Positions 35,901 to 44,900 of a stretch of 64,000 bases of DNA are shown here, one piece after another. Origin of the DNA: Dendrophyllia cribrosa (lineage: Eukaryota > Cnidaria > Anthozoa > Scleractinia > Dendrophylliidae). A program made the translations under genes and the position numbers. The stretch lies in the NCBI GenBank assembly GCA_024195265.1, contig JAJLRJ010000009.1:8958791-9022790 (forward strand). Reading direction: 5' to 3'. The notes beneath the pieces were generated by a model. That model was not told where the DNA came from and made no database searches. It saw only the letters and a program-made list of their open reading frames with translations. Numbering within the stretch: position 1 is the stretch's first letter; each line of letters starts with the position of its first letter.

Positions 35901-38900
35901 AGGAGGAGGTAACTTAATTCTGAGCGTACGCAATTTACAAGGAATTTCAACTGCTGAGATTTTGCTCAACACACTTTGGTTTTCAACTCGGTTCATTTTG
36001 GCTTCAGAGGATCGATAAAAGTTTTGTAAGCCTCGCTACTTAAGATTGTTTGAGACTCTGCCGGGCAAAGTCATTAATTCCAGAGCTTTACGCGTGTTCA
36101 GAAACAAAATAAAACATACCTCTCAGTATGTATAAAACAAGCAAATTACTGCATGGGATGTGCTTTGTGAGGCATTTACACTCGTTGGTTTCTATCAGAA
36201 ATCCAACTCGTACGTCAATGCCGTCGCGCGCCTTTCCCATGTAGTAATCTATATATTCTGTATCAGTGTAAACTTAGCCTAAGTATGTAACAGTTACTGA
36301 CAAAAATAGCGTCTGGCATAGACAACTTCGTTATAGTTACAGTCAAAGTACTCAACGCTTACCGCTTAGGGACTGTGCAATAATTATCGGGGAGGGGGAT
36401 TGGAAAACCAGAGGGGGGGGGGGGGGGGGGGGGCATAAAGTAAAATCAAAGCAAAGATGGGGGGGGGGGGGGGGCTCAAAGTAAAATTACTCAAGAGGAG
36501 AAGGGGGTTAACATTTTATTTCAAGTGTTTATAGTTCTCACTGAAAGACTTGATGATCTGTTCTGTGGCTGAACTGCAATTTGAATCTGTTGCAATACGA
36601 TTATCTATTCTTTTCTATCTCTATAATATAGAGACGAATATTGTGATAAAGCGTTTCTGGCTTTTTAAATTTGAATAGCCCAATTTCGATATATTAAAAT
36701 TCAACTTGAAACAAAAGACATCTCTGCGAGGCTTAGGGGAATGATAAAAAGGATTTATATGGTTTATTCCCTACGCCTCGTAGTGTTGTCTTTTGTTTCA
36801 AGTTGAATTTCAAAACATCGAAATTGGGCTAATTTGTCAACAACATTTGAACAGTAGAATATAGTTATACACCAGTTCAAATATTTTGCCCTGGTTAAAA
36901 TATTTTGCTCCAGTTCAAATATTTTGCACTGGTTCAAAATAAATTTGAACCAGTGCAGACAAAATTGTACCAAAATCATAATTTCACTACAACATAGATA
37001 ATCATATTGCAACAGATTGAAGATGTACCTCAACCAGCATGGTCTTAAAGTGGTCAGACACGAGGGGTCATGTAGCAGGGACATGTCGCAGCAACAAAAA
37101 TTTGTGTAGTACACACTGAAGGACATGTAGCAGGAGGAGTGTATCGGGGACATGTAGCAGGGAAAACATTATAGCGCTTGCACACCACATGAAAATGTCG
37201 CGGGGACATGTCTCAGGGACATGTTGCAGCGACACGTTCCCTCGTGTGAACTGATACTATCATAATTGTGCAACACCAATCTTGGGGACATTTTGTCCCC
37301 GCGACATGTCTCACGGAGTTCAACTTGTTGAACTTCATGGGACATGTCGCTGCTACATGTCGCTGCGACATGTCCCTGCTACATTACCCCTCGTGTCTAA
37401 AGTGGCACTGGTTGCACGAGTTCTCCAGTACGCTCGTGGTGATCATTGTTGCATCCCACGAGAAACCCAAGAGAACGTTAACGAGGAAATGAGTTCCAGT
37501 GCAAGCAACTCGGATTTTGCAATGAGGTGATTCAGAAGTGGAATCCGATGGTTTTGTTGAACACTGCTTGGAGGTCATGTTCGTTCCAGATATGGATGTC
37601 CAACAAGTAAACATGTAGTATTGCTGTATATCCACGTCTGGAACAAACATTACCTCGTAGCAATAACAGGTGGGCAGGAGCCTATTACCCCTGGTTGGGT
37701 GTATATTAAGAAAATGCTATTAAGAAAATGTGGTATTTGTATATAAAAGGTGTGTGAAGTTGGGGAGGGGGGTCATACAAAATTTCTGACTGATCAGAAT
37801 GGGGGGGGGGGGGGGGGGGGGGGGCAATAACTAAATTCAGTTCTTTAGAAAGGGGGGGGATTACCTGATATTTTCCTACTTGAAGCCCATTTTCCAACCC
37901 CCCCTCCTGATAGTTATTGCACAGTCCCTTATTATTTCAGAAGATATGATTATCCCGGAAATTGGTGAACGTTTTAGTATGGCCTCTTTCACACACAAGA
38001 AACGGTCACAACGCCTCATTGATAACTTGAATGAGCAAAAAGTGAGGTTTGGAGTACCGTTTAGGATGTGTTTTGGATTTATTGGAGGATTTGCGAATTG
38101 TAATTAGCATTTGTTTCGGAGAACTTACACCGCTCGCGCACTGTTGACCAAATATGGAAAAATGATGGCGAGCGGGAATTCAGCCTCCCTTGACTAACCA
38201 CTGCCTCAGCACCACATCCGTCACAATAATTTTTTCTGCAACTTCCGGTTATTTGAGTGTTTGCAAATTTACTAATACGGTTATTCTTTCAGCTCGGACT
38301 TGCCGGATTGCCGGATATGAGCTGATATTTATAACCAATGAGGCGCGTAGCGCCGAGTTGGCTATAATCATAACTGAACATAAATATTCAAGTCATTTAG
38401 TTTTACAGTCACGCTAGAGTTTATTTCGGTTTGTATTTTTACATTTTCTTCATTTCACACTAAAAATTGGATCATTTCCAATGGCTCAAGGGAAGTCTTT
38501 TTTTAATAGTTGCATTAAAACAATTCTTCTTTCAAAAGGGATACCTCGTCTACGTCGACAAAATCGATTATATGACATCAATCGGACCAAAAATATCGGA
38601 CTACCCAAAATGTGAGCCATTTCCAACTTTACACGTAGAAACACCCATGACTATCATATCGGATGAACCGAAGTAAGTTACTTCAAAACGTCTGAAAAAT
38701 TTCAAATTTTCGGCACTTTCCAACATTAACATTTTCTATTACTTATTGGCTGCGATGACATCTACGATGTTACTAAAGTTTAACTTAAGTAAGTCTTAAG
38801 TTACGTGACGTCATACCTAACTGTATTTAGTGCTTTCGGTCGACTTTGCGGTCACACCACGAAGTTAACTACAGTTAGTTCTAATTAGCCTATTGATGAC

Positions 38901-41900
38901 GTCAGAATTAAAAGAGGTTCGTGACGCCCCTTATTGTTGATCCGTAAAATGTCAACATGGTTGACCGACGTAAAGTGTGTCTAGTTTTTCTTCTTATTAA
39001 TTTTTTTCGTACGGCAAACCGTCGGAGAAAAATGAGAAATAAGCTGAGAATTTTAATGGATGTTCGACGCCGGGTACACGTGTTGTTACCTTGTTGTATG
39101 TAAATTTTTTGTTTGTTGTTTTTGTTTGTTTTGTTTGTTTGTTTGTTTGTTGTTTTTCGCTTCACGCTTAGTTTTTATTTTGCATATTTATATATGCTCA
39201 TCTCGCACGTGCGAAAAGAATTGTCACATTCTGATTGGTTGTTTGTTTGTAAACTTAAGACTAACCCATGAACCTGTGTTGGGTATAACTATAGTTAGAT
39301 TGTATTGTTTTGGATCACCGAGGCGTCAATTTTCTAACAATAGTTAGAGCGAACAGAGAAGCGGTCACATTACCGAAATAGTAACTATAGTTATGCCCGT
39401 CTTAACCCTATTCGGCCTGGGGGGGGGGGGGGGGGGGGGGGGACAAAGTGCCCGCGCTAACTTTCAACATTCATGACTTCTTTAATATGTATTCAAACGC
39501 CATCAAACTTTGTGACTTTTCCTAAAATTTATCTGGCAACAATTTCATGTAACAATTTTTTGATCACGTGACTTGACGTTTCCATGGCAACAAGATTTTG
39601 ACAGCCATGTTTTCGAAATTTGCATATTTATACCTTTGAATGAAGAAAAACAATGTTTATTGGTATAACGTTTGTATTTTTACGTCATTTAACGTTTATT
39701 TATTGGTTTTGATTAATTTTGCGTCAATTTCAGAAATCCAAGATGGCGGCCGTATAACTAATTACTTACTAACTACGTCATATGACGTCATCGTTCCATT
39801 GTGCGGACCGCAAAGGAGACAGTTTCGGACGTACTATGTACCCTCTAGGTTTCATTGCCATAGCCTTAATGTTTTTGAAGTTACGAAGGGGGGGGCACAA
39901 TGTGCCCCCCCCCCCCAGGCTCAGGAACTCAAAAAAAAAACCAGGCCGAATAGGGTTAACTATAGTTAGTAGCCCAGATGTGACCGCAGCCATTATGTTA
40001 CAAGTGCCACGCAGTTTTTTGAACTTTTTTGTTCAACTATTTTACCTATTCAAAACTACGCACGTGAACACTACATGAAGACTAAACGTAACGTCAGTAA
40101 TTAAAGTCATAAACATTTGTTATTCCAAAGGAAGCTACCCCGATTGATTTTTTACAATCTTCGTTTTAAAGTTGGAAGTTTGACTGAATAAATAAATGCA
40201 ATTTTTGTCACGATTAATAAAAGTTATTCTTATAAAATAATAAGCGGAACGCACTCGTTTTTTTGACTATATGTGTGTGGCTCTTATTGTATACACCTGT
40301 TGTAAAAACGTTACCGGGGGTTGGAACGTGCAACTGTCTCTTGTACGCTCCAAAACAAGCTTCCGATGATTCAATTTGCTAAGAAGTTGTTACAGCCATA
40401 TTTAGAAAATCAAGATAAAAATATTAACCAATCAATTCGCTAGAACAACTTGCTTTTAATCTCGAGGGACCGAGGGGTTTCTGAATATTTTTTTTGTATT
40501 TTATTGATATTTATTGATATTTATCTCAATTTTACATACAATACAATTTTTTTTACAGTACAATTTTTTGCAATACAATACTATACACTTTTAGATACAA
40601 TTTAAAATACAATACAAGGAAAACACAAAAAAGAAAAATTAAATAACCCTATAATAAACTCTATAAAATAAGGAACAAAAATAAAGAACAAGGAAAGTAT
40701 TTGGTATTAACGTTCTTTTGTTAAAATAAAAGCATAATATACTCATGTAATTTGGCTGCCAGCCTGTGCATTCAGTACATATTTCTTCCACTTAGCGTCG
40801 TGAACGGATATCGATCGCTTGCCGTTTGAGTCAGCGACGACTGTTTCAATATGATATGTTAAAGCCACTTTAGAAAGGTAGATGTTTAAGGAGGAACACA
40901 GTCTTTATTTCGACAGGAGTAAATATGCTGTTTTCCCAAAATTATTAAATGGTTGAGCAATAAACAGTCTGTGCTTTTATTCCAAAAATTTTATCAACAT
41001 CTGAAAGCGTATCCAGCGTAATTTTAATCTTATTGCAAAAGAGGATAAAATCTTGCCAAAATTTTCTAGTAAAATCACAGTTTATAAATAAATGTTCAAG
41101 GGATTCATTTTCTTTTTTACAAAATGTGCACAACGGACAGGGAACCAAGCCAATTTTATGAAGAAACATATTTGTTGCTAGGTACTTATGTAACACTCTA
41201 AATTGAAACTCCCTTGATTTCGAATCAATAGCAACTTTGAAAGGCAGCTGATAGATCTCCTTCCATTGCAGTGAATCCTCATATTTTTCCGTATATCTTA
41301 TCTGTGTAGTTGGCATGACTTCAAACTTTGAACGTACTTCTTTATAGATGTTTCTAGATGACATGCACTTTGTCAAGTAATATACTTTGACCATTTAATT
41401 CTAAACAAACCCTCTTTGAAAACGTAAAATTCATCTTTTCATAATTACCACAAGTCTTAACATGATGTCGCCATGAAGCAGGAAGTGCATCAATAAGTGT
41501 CATTAATTGAAATCTTTCTTTACCAGTAAATATTGTTCTTGTTAAAATCTGAAAAGTCGTAGCCGGCCCTTCTTCGGCTATGGTACTAAGCAAAAAATAA
41601 GTATTCGGAAGCTGTGAATGCGCGTTACACGTTTCAACCCACTTATGGGTTCCTGGAATAAACCATAAAGGATACGACCGAACGGTTCTCTTGGAAACGG
41701 AAAAAAACTTTTTTTTTTCGGAAAAATTGACTGAACATGCTCAAAATCCTACTCTGAAAATCTTTTAGGAAGGAACAGATCTTAAACACGATTAAATTAA
41801 ATGTTAATAAGCCTCGTTTGCCTCCTTCCCAGAATTCCATTGTCATGTGTCGTATCGTTTATAGTTTGTGCTTTTTTTCCCGACAACGTTTCTTCAATTA

Positions 41901-44900
41901 GGTGTACACGAATTTCCAAACATAACGTAACAAAGCCACTTCATTTCATTACTTACTTACTTAGTCCTCTTTGTCTTAAACACATAAGGCCATACTATAA
42001 AAATCGAATATCTATTTATACATGTGAGTCGCTTTGAATATGGCCGCTATGCAAATTTTAGTATGTGACGTCGTCTTACGAGCTTTTGGCCGAGATCTTT
42101 AGCAACATTATGAGTGAAATTCTTAGAAAAAGTTGATTATGTAGTTATACCACTGAACTTTAATTGGATACATATAAATAACGCCTATTGAATAACGCAA
42201 TCATTTTATATCGAAATATTTGAAAATATTAGAGGGCTGAAGCACGCTTTTATCGCTACTTATTTTACTACATAAAACGCACCGACCACTAATAACAAAA
42301 ATTATTCTATTCTTTATTTTAACAGGAACTGACACTGACTCTTTTGCCGGATTAAGAGCGTGTAAATGCTTGGATAACTTTTACCGCACTGCCCTTTTTG
42401 AAGGATGCAAGCCATGTAAAAATGATGGGTTGAAATGTGCGAACGACGTGGCTACACTAAAGCCGGGTTATTGGTGGTGGTGGAAAAATGAAAGTCATAA
42501 AGAAATTTATAAAAATTTCACGGACAAAATGCTTAATAATGTCACTATTGATCATGCTGATCACATGGATCGCTTGTTTCCCAATTATTCTTCCACTAAG
42601 TATCCACACACTCTACCAAAACCATACAGATGTGGGAGGGAGAAATCGTGCACTGGAGGTATTGATTCTTTATGCGAGGATGGCTACGAAGGCCCACTCT
42701 GCGAGATATGCAGTGAAGGGTACTATAAACAACTTCAAATATGTAAAGCGTGTCCAACGAAGACATTGATGTTCATACAACTTTCTATCCCGGCGGCACT
42801 TATTTTGATAATCACTGCACTGCTAGTGTGGAGAAGCAAGAGGAAAAGCACGAAGACAAAAGATCGTTCCTCAGTGGATATAATTCTGGGCAGGCTAAAG
42901 ATTGTAATCGGTTTTTATCAGGTAACATTTGGACTTTTGGAAGCATTTTCGTACATTAAATGGCCAGACTCACTTGCTGTTATCGGAAAATATTCCGAAA
43001 TGTTGCAACTTAACGTTTTACAGATTGCTCCTGTTCAGTGTTTGTTTCCAGAATTGAAAGTCGATGCATTTGGAAGCTTATTTGCCATACTCGCAATGAA
43101 TGGTGGAGTCATAATTATCTCATTCGCCGTTTATGGAATCGTGAAGTTGGTTCTTGCGCGTAAATCTTTAGACGACGAACAGAAAGCCTTGAAAGCCTCC
43201 AAGACCAAAGAGCTGATATATCGAAGCACGTTTTTCTTCCTCTACGTAACCTACCTGAGTACCTGCTCTAAAACAGCAAACGTTCTCCCCGTTACTTGCC
43301 ACAGGCTTTGTGCTGACGAAACTGAAAAAGAAGAAGAGTGTCCCAAGTTCCTGAAGGCCGACTACAGCATTGACTGTGAAGGTTCAAAATACAGTCAATC
43401 AGTTATCGTAGCATATGTTGCGGTTGGCTTCATACTTTTTCTGCCAACTGCATCGCTGATTGTTCTTTGGAAACAACGAAAGACGCTTGGCCAAACCAAA
43501 AACGAAGACGAACATGACACGTCTGACACTCCAGAACAAAGCAAGGAACTACTCACTGGCTTACGTTTCCTGTATGAAAATTACAATCCCCATGCGTGGT
43601 ATTGGGAACTAGTAGAAACAGTGCGCAAGGTAGTTCTGACATCCGGTTTAATCCTTGTGGGAGGCGAGAGCAGGGCATATGTTGGATTAGCTTGTGTGCT
43701 GTCAAGTATCTATGGGGTCTTCTTTGCCCATAAACATCCCATAGCAGATCCGTTCGAAAACAGGCTGATGCTGATATCTCTCGTTGTTACGATCGTTAAT
43801 CTGGTGATAGGCGCTGTGAGCAAAATTCCCAAAGAGAATATTTCTACCTCAATCGACCCATATACGGATAACATAATGTTCAAGGTATTAGTAATTGGAG
43901 CAAACACTTCAGTCATTGGCCTTCTTGTCGGTAAGCATAAAATACTTTTTTCAAAAACAAAATAATTAAAATAATATATATAATATATATAATTGTAATA
44001 AGAACCTTCCCAGAATCATTTGCACCGGAAAAATTTTAATGCCCATGCAATAACTCTGTCAATTTTAAGTGAATGGGGATGCCACACCACATATTATTTA
44101 CACCCACCATAAAATACCCTATTTTACTTGATTAACTGCGATGACGTCACTATTCACGTGACTTTGCCCCCAAATGCCTTTTGTACTGTAAGAATAGGCT
44201 TTGATGAATGCAAATACAGTCAACCTGGCAAGGAAGGCATTTGTATGCAACATTTCATTTCGGATGTTGGTAGATATCAGTATAAAAATAGGTTCCATAT
44301 CAACGTCATTAGTATGACGTCATCATTCACGTGACCAGAACGCACGGAACTTTGGAACCTTTTCTCAATTTTATTGAGCTAAATAAATCCCTGTTTTTCC
44401 GCCCAGGACATCATGTTTTGGTATATAAAATGGCATTCTTGTCCCCAGAGCCACTTGGCCCTCTTAACCGTCGGCTTTTAGATTGCGGTTTTGTTGTTGT
44501 TTGAAGTTGTTTTAAAGAATTAAATCGTGTTAGAAGGTTTAAATGTGGCTTTTGGTGAACTGTGAAGCTTATTAGGAAATAATGTTTGTCAGTTCTAGAA
44601 ATTCATTATAAAACGTTTTGCAAAAGTTTGTATCTCGGAGAGCAGAGGGAAAGGAAATACTTCGTGTGGTAGTTATTTTCGTTTATTCCTATTCACTGTA
44701 CATTCCTTGATTCTCTCAACTAACAATTAACAATAACAACAAGAACAATATTATAATTATAACTCAATAATATTAACATAGTTCGCACCGCAACCGACAA
44801 TCATCCAGGCGCATAGGGGTAAATTAGGTGACACAACAAGAGGCACAGCGCAAACGACGAAGTCGCTGTTGGGTGGGTGGGTGGGTGGGTGGGTACATGT

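Larger units (their letters stand above)
36369..37928. mobile_element. TIR element, 1.56 kb, TTA target site, with nested inserts
   Basis: GGGACTGTGCAATAATTAT at 36369 and its complement ending at 37928; TTA at 36366-36368 and 37929-37931. Poly-G tracts lie near both ends (36413-36433, 36459-36474, 37801-37824). Contains a foldback at 36676-36835 and a hAT-like insert at about 37054-37398. Confidence 0.8.
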
